Assembly (NCBI GenBank): GCA_013398955.1 | Contig: VWPU01017432.1 | Coordinates: 248,001-312,000, forward strand | Length of the DNA: 64,000 nucleotides | Reading direction: 5' to 3' | DNA from: Callaeas wilsoni | Lineage: Eukaryota; Chordata; Aves; Passeriformes; Callaeidae | Shown: positions 27,605-36,801 of the stretch, piece after piece | Layout of the letters: every line of letters starts with the position of its first letter | Position numbering within the stretch: the stretch's first letter is position 1 | Made by a program: the position numbers and the translations under genes | The notes under the pieces: generated by a model | The model's database searches: none | Told to the model about the DNA's origin: nothing | The model's input: only the letters and a program-made list of their open reading frames with translations

Positions 27605-27721
27605 AATCAATCAGGACCTTAGCTGCTGTAGCGACCAGCTATTACTGCCAGCCAGGAAAACTCTCTACCTTCAGTGCAGCCTGTGGACTCCTCTGTGCAA
27701 TGCAAGGAGACATACAGGCAT
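27605..27721 (+). other. Weak candidate exon (splice-bordered, 117 bp)
   Basis: A pyrimidine-rich tract and ATTTCCTTTGACAG precede the stretch, and GTAAGC follows it (T|GTAAGC at 27722). Its 117 bp are divisible by three and open in two of three frames, and it is a little GC-richer than its flanks. I recognise no protein in either frame. It could be an exon of a non-coding transcript or pure chance, since AG and GTAAG are common in 64 kb. Confidence 0.15.
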
Positions 27722-29597
27722 GTAAGCAGGGAATTTTCGGAAAACGCAGTGAACTAAATATGACACGTCTAATAGGAGCAAACCCCTCGTGAATCCCTGC
27801 CATTTAAAAGCAATGGATATCCACCTGCACTTGGCATTCCCAGTCAATGTATCCAAGTCAGCCCTTTACCATGAAGGACCTCAAAGCCTATTGCCAATGT
27901 GTTCCATAGATCAGGTCCTTGTCCTCTCTGCTTTCCCATAATTTCTGCGGAGTGCAGTTGGATAACTCATGACTCAGTCTCTGTCATACTCCTGTGTTTC
28001 CTTCCAGAGAGAAGGAATTGTCACGTCCCTGAGCCCTTGAATTTAACCTACTCCAAGAAATGCACTTGTCTGTGTTTTGTGAGGACAGGAAGGGCAATGA
28101 CAATGTTTTGCCTCAGATGGGGTCAGTAGCAGGGGCTGTGATGGGAGTTCTGAGCAGTTCAGCAGGGACACATTGTTGGTGGGCTGGAACATGTAGACAT
28201 GAACATAAGCACCTAAGGGGTGTTGCTGCCTGTTTAGGCTCTCAGCTACTGTAAAGTCAGGCTATAGGTGGGCAGAGGGCTTGAGAACTGAAATGGTGCT
28301 TAGACAGTCCATTGCGTCTCTGGAGAGACCTGAAACCTGTATCTGCCATGGTGTGGATGTTCAGTTTCCTGGGACTAAGAAAAACATTCCTTGAGCAGAA
28401 AGAAAAACACACCTTTTGAGGGAAAAGGGGGATTAAAAATGATGCAGGAACTTTAAATTATTTTCTTTTTTTTCCCAAAAGGACTGAAACACAATAGCTG
28501 AGTAGGCCCTACCAAAAAAATTTGATAGTGGTGAGAAGGTTATGTGACTCTACATGTTACAGATTTATTCTTTAAGCTGAAGTGGGTTTTGCAGGAAAAC
28601 AACACTGTCTGTGGTGATACCTGGCCTCTGTGAAGTCAGTGGGAAAACTCCAATGACCCCAGAGGATGAGCAGCCTTGAATGTGGGAACCAGTGAGCAGG
28701 ATCAGATCTGCTGTCTGTCCTGTCTGCTTCTGAATCTCTGGCAGATGGGTGCTCAGTTATTAGTATTTTGGAAGAATATGTTAAGTGTAAAAGACTCAAT
28801 TCCTAGCCAGTGTCTTGTAGACAAGATATTGTCACTGCTTTTTGTCCTTAACCATGATTTTAGATTATTTAGATATGTTTATCTCATTGCATGAGATATT
28901 ATATGTGTTCTTTGGACATGGAAAAGCCACATCCTCAGCCTTGAGACAAAAGAATTTAACATTTCAACTTCTTTTTCACTGAGATTCGGGTGACAATTTG
29001 TGCTCTCTTTGGGGCAGTCTTTTCATGGTCCAGACTACAGTTTTGTCCTACGCCTTCTTAAGCAAACAGCTTCTCCCTTCCAAACCCCAAGGACTCATCA
29101 TCAAAACCCATGAGATACCCAGTGCACTGTGAAGTTTGCTTCTTTTTATTTAGCATTTAACGAGTTGTACAGGGAAATACAGAGTATGCAGAGACCCAGG
29201 ACAGCCTGGCACAGTTGTTAGGACACGTCAAGTGCATTAGTGCATGTCAGCCTGTGCCAGGCTCTGCACAGGTTAGGAAGTAACGCAGCCCAAGTCCTAA
29301 TCACCACTGCCCTCCCAGGGGAATTCTGTGCATGCTTGTGAAACTTTTCCTATGGGATGTCGCTGGCTGGGAGGGTGTGAGAATAGAGCAATGGACACAG
29401 CTGTTTTCCTCATTCCATGTGCTGAATGTTTTCCCTTCTTGTTTACAATGCTACAAATTATTTTTTAGTTGAACCTTTGTTCTGCGTGCAGCTTAGCCTT
29501 GAGCTGGGTTTGCTTGTTTGTTTCCATTCCTGCTTCATTTCCTCTGCCTGCCTCCCAGCATGACTAACACTGTCTGTGCTGCTTCCCCTGTCTCCAC
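27722..29597. other. Unique DNA, no gene seen
   Basis: The composition is mixed, with short open frames only. No recognisable repeat was found. Confidence 0.45.
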
Positions 29598-29730
29598 AGC
29601 TTCCCCCTCAGTGCTCCGTCCTGGACATGGGCAACTCTCACGCTGGTCCTCCGTGTGCTGCCAAAGAGCGACCTGCTCGGCATCAAGCAGCACGGGGAAA
29701 TCTGCTAACGGGGACGGAGAGGCGATGACT
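29598..29730 (+). other. GC-rich, CpG-bearing block with a 3' splice-site-like start
   Basis: CTTCCCCTGTCTCCACAG, a textbook acceptor, ends just before 29602. The following about 130 bp are much richer in G+C and CpG than the neighbourhood. One frame reads from the acceptor through an internal Met-Gly-Asn-Ser start to a stop at about 29728. Another gives about 36 codons and stops at 29707. No 5' splice site follows before the CR1 tail at 29731, which abuts it directly. It may be a terminal or CR1-disrupted exon, or part of an unrecognised repeat. I do not recognise the peptide. Confidence 0.2.
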
Positions 29731-29900
29731 TCATAGAATCACAGAATTGTTTAGGTTGGGGAAGACCTCTGGGATCATTGAGTCCGGTCATTAACCCAGC
29801 ACTGCCAAATCCCCCACTTAAGCATGTCCCGAACTGCTACATCTACACATCTTGTAAATACCTCTAGGTATAGTGACTCCACCATTTCCCTGGGCAACAG
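29731..29900 (-). mobile_element. CR1 LINE 3' end, minus strand
   Basis: It opens TCATAGAATCACAGAATTGT, then GGTTGGGGAAGACCTCTGGG and ATCATTGAGTCC, and later CATTTCCCTGGGCAAC. These are reverse-complement CR1 3' UTR landmarks. The copy is 5'-truncated at about 29900, less than 120 bp from a solo LTR. Confidence 0.9.
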
Positions 29901-30017
29901 AACTTTGTTTCTTGTCAAGAAAATGAAAACTTTGCTAGGCTTTCCTTTTTATTCTCTTGCACTACATGAGCAAAGGAAGATGGATGTGTGACAAAGAGTA
30001 AGTCCTGTGTTCCCCAA

Positions 30018-30605
30018 TGCTGTGGGCTAACCCCTGCCAGTAACTAATCCCCACACAGCTGCTTGCTCACTGCCTCCAGATGGCTGGGGGAGAGAATCAG
30101 AAGGGTAAGAGTGAGAAAACTCCTGGGTTGAGATTAAAGACAGTTTAATGGGTAAAGCAAAAGCTTTGCATGCAAACAAAGCAAAACAAGGAATTAATTC
30201 ATCCCTTCCTATGATCAGGTAGGAGTTCAGCCATCCCCAGGGAAACAGGGCTACATCACACATAACAGTTTTTGGGAAGACAAACTCCATCCCTCTGAAT
30301 GTGTCCCCCTTGCTTCTTCTCTCCCACCTTGATATGCTGATCATGATGCCATAAAGTCTGGAATGTCCCTTGGATCAGCTGGGGTCAGCGGTCCCAGCTG
30401 TGTCCCCTTCCAACCCCTTGTGCACCCTCAGCCTCCTCTCTGGAGGGGTGGGGTGAGGAGCAGAAAAGCCTTGGCTCTGTGTAAGTTCTGCTCAGCAGTA
30501 ATGAAAACATCCCCATGTTATCAACAGTTTCCAGCACGAACCCAAAACAGCCCCATTGCAGGTATGAGGAAGAGCATTAACTCTGCCCCAGCTAAAACCA
30601 ATACC
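30018..30605 (-). mobile_element. Solo LTR, avian ERVL-type, minus strand
   Basis: Read on the minus strand it begins GGTATTGGTTTTAGCTGGGG with CAGAGTTAATGCTCTTCC, continues through GGGATGTTTTCATTACTGCT, TTTTCTGCTCCTCACCCCAC, a CAGCTGATCCAAGGGACATT block and TTTGTCTTCCCAAAA, and ends GGGGTTAGCCCACAGCA. I recognise this as a very widespread bird LTR. The site that in intact copies looks like a CRE (ATGACGTCATG) and the TATA box after it are degraded to ATGGCATCATG and CATATCAAG. The polyadenylation signal is an ATTAAA (plus-strand 30144-30149). About 588 bp are present, close to full length. I see no internal ERV sequence and no matching target-site duplication, so it is a fairly old solo LTR. 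Confidence 0.9.
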
Positions 30606-31669
30606 TGATGTAATTTCTGATGGATTAATATGAGTCTGGGAGATGTAAAGTGGCACCCGCCTTCATTTGATCATTCATATTCATTTGAACTGATATGCAT
30701 TTTTCTCCTTTCACTTTGTCTTATATTTTGCTGGTCTGGGACAAGCTTTTTGCTCTCCTATAATCGATATGATACATCTTCATAGATGACAACTCACTTT
30801 ATCATTTCAAGCCTGTTAAGCCTCCCTGCAGACCTCCACCACAGTCCTTCAGACTCTGCAGTGTTTTTGCTGCCTCTGCAGCTGCTGGCAGCCTCTGAGC
30901 TTAACTTCTGGTTTATGGGTTTTTAATGCTTCTCAGAAACTTCAGATACCCCCTTAGCACAGGAATGGCTTCATGCAATCATGGGTGGCCATGTACTGCA
31001 AGCGTGGAACTGGTGAGATGACTGGCTTAAGCAAGGAGGGTTGAAATATTTCCCTTATGCACTACTCCTTTCATGTCTTTTGCAACTTGAAGTGAAAATG
31101 AACTTGAACCAAATCCCACTGTGGTAGGTGAAAAAATTCCTGCCTGTTTCAGGGGATACTGGAAGCTGGCCCTGAGACCTACAGCTCCTCAGGGTACCTA
31201 CCTTGACCAGCTTTGTACCTCAAGTTATCCTACCGACTTCAGGCAAGTATTTAAAAGCTTTGCTGAATCCATTGGGAGCTCACAGAGACCATGCTTCAAA
31301 GCTTGTGTGGCAAGGGAGTGATGACAGCTCAAAATGCAGCAAAGTAATGGGAAAAGCAAGAGTTCTGTTCCTTAACAGGAATGATCCAACAGAATCAAAA
31401 TGAGTCAGTGTAAGTTTGTGAGTGGATTTAATGAAAGTATTGCAAAACCTACCACGTTTTGCAATGTACAGATTTCACCAAAAGAAATTGTTTTATCTCT
31501 GTTTTTTTCATTTCTCTGATATAAATTGTTGATGGCAGTATTTTTCACTCTGGACTGTTGCCTGTATCCTCTCAAGTGTGAAAACCAGTGCTGTGGGAGT
31601 GATTGTATCCAGGGCCTGGGACACCTATTGGAACTCAAAGGACCAAGCTTCATCATGGACATCCTAGAT
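30606..31669. other. Unique DNA, no gene seen
   Basis: The composition is moderate. Open frames are below 90 codons and show no recognisable domain. Confidence 0.45.
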
Positions 31670-31775
31670 GGTCTGTGTCAGCTACTGATTCTCATTTCCT
31701 CGTTTATAAAATACGGATTGCAGTGCCTCTCTGTTTTAGAGAACGCTGTCAAGATAATGCCTTCTAATGGTTATG
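31670..31775 (+). mobile_element. MIR-like SINE trace
   Basis: TCATTTCCTCGTTTATAAAA followed by a GGATT, CCTCTCT and GATAATG series resembles the MIR core, whose consensus has CAGTTTCCTCATCTGTAAAA and a downstream GATAATG. The match is short and eroded, as expected for a SINE that predates the amniote split. A chance match is possible. Confidence 0.35.
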
Positions 31776-32151
31776 AGACACCTGATAGTGATCGAAAGCA
31801 CATACGCGGATAGATGAAACCTGCTGAGAGACAAAGATCAGCGAAAATAAATGAGGATAATCTGAATCCAGAGAATTGTTTTCTGCTGAATTACACCGTA
31901 GCAAATCTGGTACTACACACACCACCCCAACACAAAAATACATACATTGTGTACATCCTTTATAGGAATCCTTCTGAATGTATACGAGGTCCCAACAAAC
32001 AAGGGAAAGTATTTCAGGATATTCTCCGTGCACAATCTTAGTCATTACTCATTGGCAGGAAGTAAGCCAGCTAAGCATTTCCCCAGGTTGTCAGCTTTCT
32101 GGGAAGCTGAAGCCAGGCCCTATTGCTGGGCAGGACTGCCCGTAGCAGGCT

Positions 32152-32545
32152 TGTCTTTCTTGAACTGGGAGCCCAGCACTGGACACAGCACTCCAGATGT
32201 GGCCTCACCAGGGCTGACTAGAGGAGCAGGATCCCCTCCCTTGACCTGCTAGCAATGCTCTTCCTAATGCAGCCCAGGATCCCTCTGGCCTTCCTGGCCA
32301 CGAGGACGCACTGCTGGCTCTTGTTGTCCACCAGGACCCCCAGGTCCTTCTCCGCAGAGCTGTTTTCCAGCAGTTTGGCCTCCAGCCTGTGCTGGCGCCT
32401 GGGATTATTCCTCCCCAGGTGCAGGACCCTGCATTTGCCTTTGGATATCAGTCCCTTCTCCCAGTTGTGTATCAGCAAACTTGGTGGGGGTGCACTCTGG
32501 AGCCACGTCAATGTCACTGATGAATAAGTTGAACAGCTTGTTCAG
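32152..32545 (-). mobile_element. CR1 LINE internal fragment, minus strand
   Basis: On the minus strand it carries the end of CR1 ORF2: a LFNLFISDID reverse-transcriptase block, then CTGGAGTGCACCCC-like sequence, AAGGACCTGGGGGTCCTGGT, ATCCTGGGCTGCATTAGGAA and TGGTGAGGCCACATCTGGAG. It ends at TTCTTGAACTGGGAGC (plus strand, about 32158), well before the CR1 3' UTR. An internal deletion joins TTTGCTGATAC to the GAGAAGGGACTG region. It is non-functional, with stops and missing coding blocks. It faces the plus-strand CR1 at 33690. Confidence 0.88.
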
Positions 32546-33689
32546 TTTAGGCAAGGCTGTGCAGCCTGCTGACCATATATAATGTATTTCTGATTGCACA
32601 TTTTGTTACTGTATAAGTCTGTTAAAATGCTCCAGCATGGAGGCATAGGAGCTTAAATAAATACTAGAATGCTGTGTAAATACTTGTATTTTAAACAATA
32701 AGTTCACCATGCTGTAGGGCTTTTTTAATGCATCATTCAGCAAAAGGGATAAGGAAAATTTATCCTTATTGATTTAAAATGAATGATGACTTAAAATTAA
32801 AAAATAAAATTTAAAATAATATTAGAATTTAAGTAGGCTGAAAAGCAACGGCTGTTACCCTTCCTGGCCTAAGCCAAATATCTTACTTGTATGAAGTCCA
32901 GATGCCAATTATAAATTGTATAGTGCAATGCAAGTTCCTGGAATTGGAACATTGCATTGCCCAAGTGTTTTATTCAGAGTGTCAAACAACATGTTAATAA
33001 CTTATTTAAATGCCAGTGCACCCAGTAATTTTATGATATTGTGATTTAATTTATTCCCTAATTAAACTGAGAAAACTAAGGCAGGAGAAAAAAAATTTTA
33101 AGCAAGGGCAGAGAAGGTGAGATTTGAATGTAAATGTAACTCCAGCAATGATTTGGGGCTGGAAAGAAAGTATGCATCACATAATCCATATTCTTTTTCA
33201 GAAAGATAAACACAAAAATATGATTTACCTAAAAAAAGGTAGCATCTGGACAGCTCATTATATAGACCACATGGAGTGAGAGAAAACCTCTGGTTTGCTC
33301 TAAGGAACTTGTTCAGGAAAATTAGTTTTTGAGGTCTCAAAGAGAACTGAACGAAGCTAAATAACTTGGAATTATGAAAAAAGGATAAGAAAATTTATTA
33401 AAATGATGCAATGTGCGCCCCAAGACAACCAGGATAACCACCCAACCTCTCCTGAAGAAAAGAAGGAAGACACATCTGCTCCCAGCCCTTCTCTGTGCAA
33501 AGACCCCGGGATGCTGACACCCCCAAAGAGTGACTGTCAGCATTAGTATCCAGAACAGCAATGGCAGGGTGAGCATAAGACCAAAGAAATGGAGGACATA
33601 CTAAGAAGGCTTTTCTGTATAAATATTTTAAAGATATTGCCGTTTTTCTCTATTAATTTGGGTTAGTGTACAGTGTGGAGAGATGGATG
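32546..33689. other. Unique AT-rich DNA between two CR1 copies
   Basis: It includes a very AT-rich run at 32745-32835 with a 7-bp hairpin (ATAAGGA and TCCTTAT, near 32749-32769). No gene is seen. Confidence 0.5.
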
Positions 33690-34575
33690 TGGTGGGTAGG
33701 TTGTGAGGTGGATAGGAAAGTAGTTGGACAGTCACATCCAGAGGGTGGTAGGCAATGACTCGGAGTCCCAATGGATGTCAGTGACAAGTGGTGTCCCTCA
33801 GGGGTCCGTACTGGGACCAGTGTTATTTAATATCTTCATTAATGACACAGATTAAGGGATTGAATGCACCTTTAGCAGGTTTTGAGAGGACACCAAGCTG
33901 AGTGGTTGCTGTTGACACACCTGAAGGACAGGATGCCATGCAGAGGGACCTGGGCAAGCTTGAGAAGTGGGTCCATGGCAGTCTCATGAGGTTTTACTAA
34001 AATAAGTGCAAAGTGCTGTACCTGGGTCAGGTCATCGCCCAGTATCAGCACAGGCTGGAAACAGATGGAGAGCAGCTGTGCTGAGAAGGACTTGGGGGTG
34101 GATGAGAGGCTGGACAGGAGCCGTCAGTGTGCACGGACAGGAGCTGTCAGTGTGCACTGACAGCCCAGAAAGCCAATGGTGCCCTGGGCTGCATCCAAAG
34201 CAGCGTGGGCAGCAGGGCCAGGGAGGGGATTCTGCCCCTCTGCTCTGCTCTGGTGAGGCCCCACCTGCAGTGCTGCATCCAGCTCTGGGGTCCCAGCGCA
34301 GGCAGGACATGGACCTGTTGGAGTCAGGCCAGAGGAGGCCACAAAAATGATCAGAGGGATGGAGCACCTCTCATATGAGGAAAGCTGAAAGAATTGGGGT
34401 TGTTCAGCCTGGAAAAGAGAAGGCTTTGAGGTGACCTAATTGCAGCCTTCCAGTACCTGAAGGGAGCCTACAGGAAAGATGGAGAGACACTGTTTACAAG
34501 GGCGTATAGTGACAGGACAAGGGGGAATGGCTTCAAACTGGAAGAGTAAGTTTAGATTACATATGAGAAAAAGAC
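33690..34575 (+). mobile_element. CR1 LINE, longest copy here, ORF2 end retained
   Basis: Frame 33787-33855 reads [10 protein letters not shown] then LFNIFIND, the reverse-transcriptase motif of CR1 ORF2, and stops at TAA 33853-33855. Further CR1 landmarks follow in order: GACACCAAGCTGAGTGGT, AAGTGCAAAGTGCTGTACCT, GAAGGACTTGGGGGTG, GGTGAGGCCCCACCTGCAGT, GATCAGAGGGATGGAGCACC and GTATAGTGACAGGACAAGGG. The copy stops at about 34575, before the 3' octamers. It is dead because of frameshifts and stops. Within it, 34112-34134 is tandemly duplicated at 34135-34157. Confidence 0.92.
34112..34164 (+). repeat. 23-bp tandem duplication plus palindrome inside CR1
   Basis: GGACAGGAGCCGTCAGTGTG plus CAC (34112-34134) repeats at 34135-34157 with one mismatch (C to T). 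The second unit with its following bases forms a palindrome: GCTGTCAGTG (34143-34152) and CACTGACAGC (34155-34164) around TG. The duplication arose after or during insertion, since the CR1 consensus has one unit. Confidence 0.85.
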
Positions 34576-35569
34576 TTCATAATTATTCTTTACATTATAA
34601 ATAATGTATCTGAGTTTCTGAAAAGAGCCTAGCTGTTCAGCAAAGCAACTAAAGTTCCTCAGACCATGGGGAGCCTATCCCTTTCTATATGATTGATTCA
34701 CACATTGTAATCATTCTTCTTTGCAAGGCTAGGATGTGTTTTATTTCTCACTGGTAGGATTATACACTATGATATGAGCTTTGGAGTACAGCATTTCAGT
34801 TTAAGTAAAACTTTCTTCACTGAATCATTTGCAATAAAGCTTTTTTCAGTGACTAAATTATGATTCTGCTAGTAGCTTCCTGTTCTATATTATTTTTATA
34901 AAACAATAACTTCCTATTAAAAGGAGCTTAAAAGAATAAAAAAATATGGTTTACTTAGGAGTTCAGCTGCATCAGAACGGACTCATTTTTGACAATTTGT
35001 TCCTGAACAGTTAGTTTGGCTGTTTAGAGGGCTCATGCACAGGTGAAGTTTTCAGGTACTTCATATTTGTCCTGTAGGTAGAAACATGATATCACAGGAA
35101 ATACATGTACTCTGTGGCGGCATTTTTATGAAGAAACCAGCTTAAGCCTGAGACCACATTTTAGGAAATGAGTACTTTAGTGACTTTCTTGAGATGAGTA
35201 TTTTCGAACCTAGATTTTTTTTTTTTAATCGATGTTTTGGTGACTGAAAATAGGACTAAGTTTTTAAAAGAACTTAAACACTGCGAAGATTTGAAGTGAA
35301 GCATTTGATGCTCTGTAATTCTGTAGCCTTTGGCAAATCCTGTAGCAGTTTTTGTGCTAGGTCGTGTAGCATGAAGCTGGTCCCCACACATAGAGAAGCC
35401 CTCAGTGTGGGGAACTCCAATTACATCCCAAGTGGCTGCTCTTCGGGCATCGAAGGAGGGTGGCTAACCCCCTGAAGGCTCGTTTCCTACCATGAAGGAC
35501 CCTAAGGCACAGAGATATGTAGTTTCCTGGTGGCCCCATCACTGACATGAGGCCCAGTTCACCTTTCTA
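34576..35569. other. Unique AT-rich DNA
   Basis: A T-run lies at about 35216-35226. There is no gene or recognisable repeat. The composition becomes GC-richer after 35380. Confidence 0.45.
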
Positions 35570-36352
35570 GGATGTCCTGGGGAAACTCAGGCCCTGGGCT
35601 GGAGCACCCTATTGCCACAAGCCAAAGGAAGAGTCATCATCACCCCACTGACACCCCAGTGACAGGGGTCACTGCCAGAGATGTGAGGATCACCATGAGG
35701 CGGCAGGGAAAGGGTATTTTAGGATTGCACAGGATTTATGGGATGTTCTGTGAAGGATGGGGGAAAGGGGGACATCCAAAGATGTTTTGGAGAGAGGGAA
35801 AACAGTAGTGTAAGGGGACACAGTGTACAAGTATGGGCTGGTCAGTGCACCTGCCTGGCTGTACCCTGTGGGTGACCAGTGTAGTCCATCCTGGACTCTG
35901 ACTAAACCCCACTTACAGCAATTTTTCCAGGCAAACAGCCCTGTCCTCTGTGCAGAGGGTCTCAGTGACAGCCCCTGGACTGAGACTAGGGGCTGGAGGC
36001 CCCAGTCTCTCTGGTGAAAAAGAGACTCTAGTGTCTGTAGAGACCAAGTTGGCTTCTGGAGGGACCAGAGGGTCTCGATCTGAGAGACTGTGGAATCTGG
36101 ATGTCAACTGAGACCCACCTCTGTGTGTGCGTGTGTGTTTTTCCATATCAGAGAGTTGTCCATAGCAGCAGCTGCAAGGTGGCAGTCTCAGAGGCTCGTA
36201 TGTCCAAGGGCCAGCAGCTGGGGAGACTGGGAACCCAGGGCAGCTCCTGAGACAGCTGAGTGTCTGAGCTCAGCTGCTGAAGGAATTCACCTTGCAGGGT
36301 CACATTTCCCAGCAAGGGACATTCTGCCTGAACTGACTGACAGAGGACAGAA
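35570..36352 (+). mobile_element. Probable LTR-retrotransposon fragment
   Basis: A GC-rich block carries GGGGACACAGTGTACAAGTA, a possible degraded polyadenylation site (ACTAAA near 35903) followed by CCCCACTTACAGCAATTTTT, a GGGTCTCGATCTGAGA stretch and GTGTGTGCGTGTGTGTTTTT with CCATATCAGAGAGTTG. The layout and texture resemble bird ERV LTR plus leader sequence, but I cannot place it in a named family or fix its ends. It touches the LTR at 36353. Short open frames inside it (77-95 codons) show no gag or pol motif. Confidence 0.45.
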
Positions 36353-36801
36353 TGAGGCTGATGCCTTAAGATTTTAGCTTCTACACATTCGTAATCCTGC
36401 AATTCTTTACTGCATAACTTTAAGCTCCATATAGAGTGTTAGCTACTGCTTTCCCATTTTAGTCAGACACAACAATGCATCTCTAGGCCTGGGAATCAAG
36501 GACACCTTACCGGTTCGGGCCTCAAGAAATGTAAACAAAAGTGAGTTGAGGGGGAAGCAAACTTGGGGTAAATGACTTCATTACCTGAAACTCTAATTGG
36601 AAGATTAACCCCCAATATGCAAATAGACCAAACCCATAAAGTTTGAAAACTCATGACCCATCATCCCTTTTGTTGAGTGTAGCCCCTGGAGGGGGCTTTG
36701 TCTGCCCTAAATGTACCTGAAGGCACTTCAATAAATATAACCGCTCCGTGTTCTCTCAGTTTTGTCTAGCCTCTGTTTTTAGGTAGCCAGATAAGGCATC
36801 A
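36353..36801 (+). mobile_element. Solo LTR, avian endogenous retrovirus (copy B)
   Basis: It is homologous over its whole length to 2081-2532, in the same direction. It starts TGAGGCTGATGCC and ends GGCATCA. It retains an intact AATAAA at 36730-36735, whereas copy A has a degraded site. The best-matching core (about 36450-36560) is nearly identical to copy A, while the outer thirds are more diverged. There is no retroviral coding sequence on either side and no clean target-site duplication. It is immediately downstream of another LTR-like block. Confidence 0.72.

Noticed and set aside
32218..32599. Cellular protein fragments on the minus strand
   Set aside because: They are the end of CR1 ORF2 (LFNLFISDID block), not a host gene.
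34006..34378. Overlapping frames of 72-114 codons on both strands
   Set aside because: They are shadows of the GC-rich CR1 copy at 33690-34575.
2081..36801. One giant provirus between the two related LTRs
   Set aside because: 34 kb is several times a retroviral genome and no gag, pol or env is seen. The interval is unique DNA with unrelated repeats.
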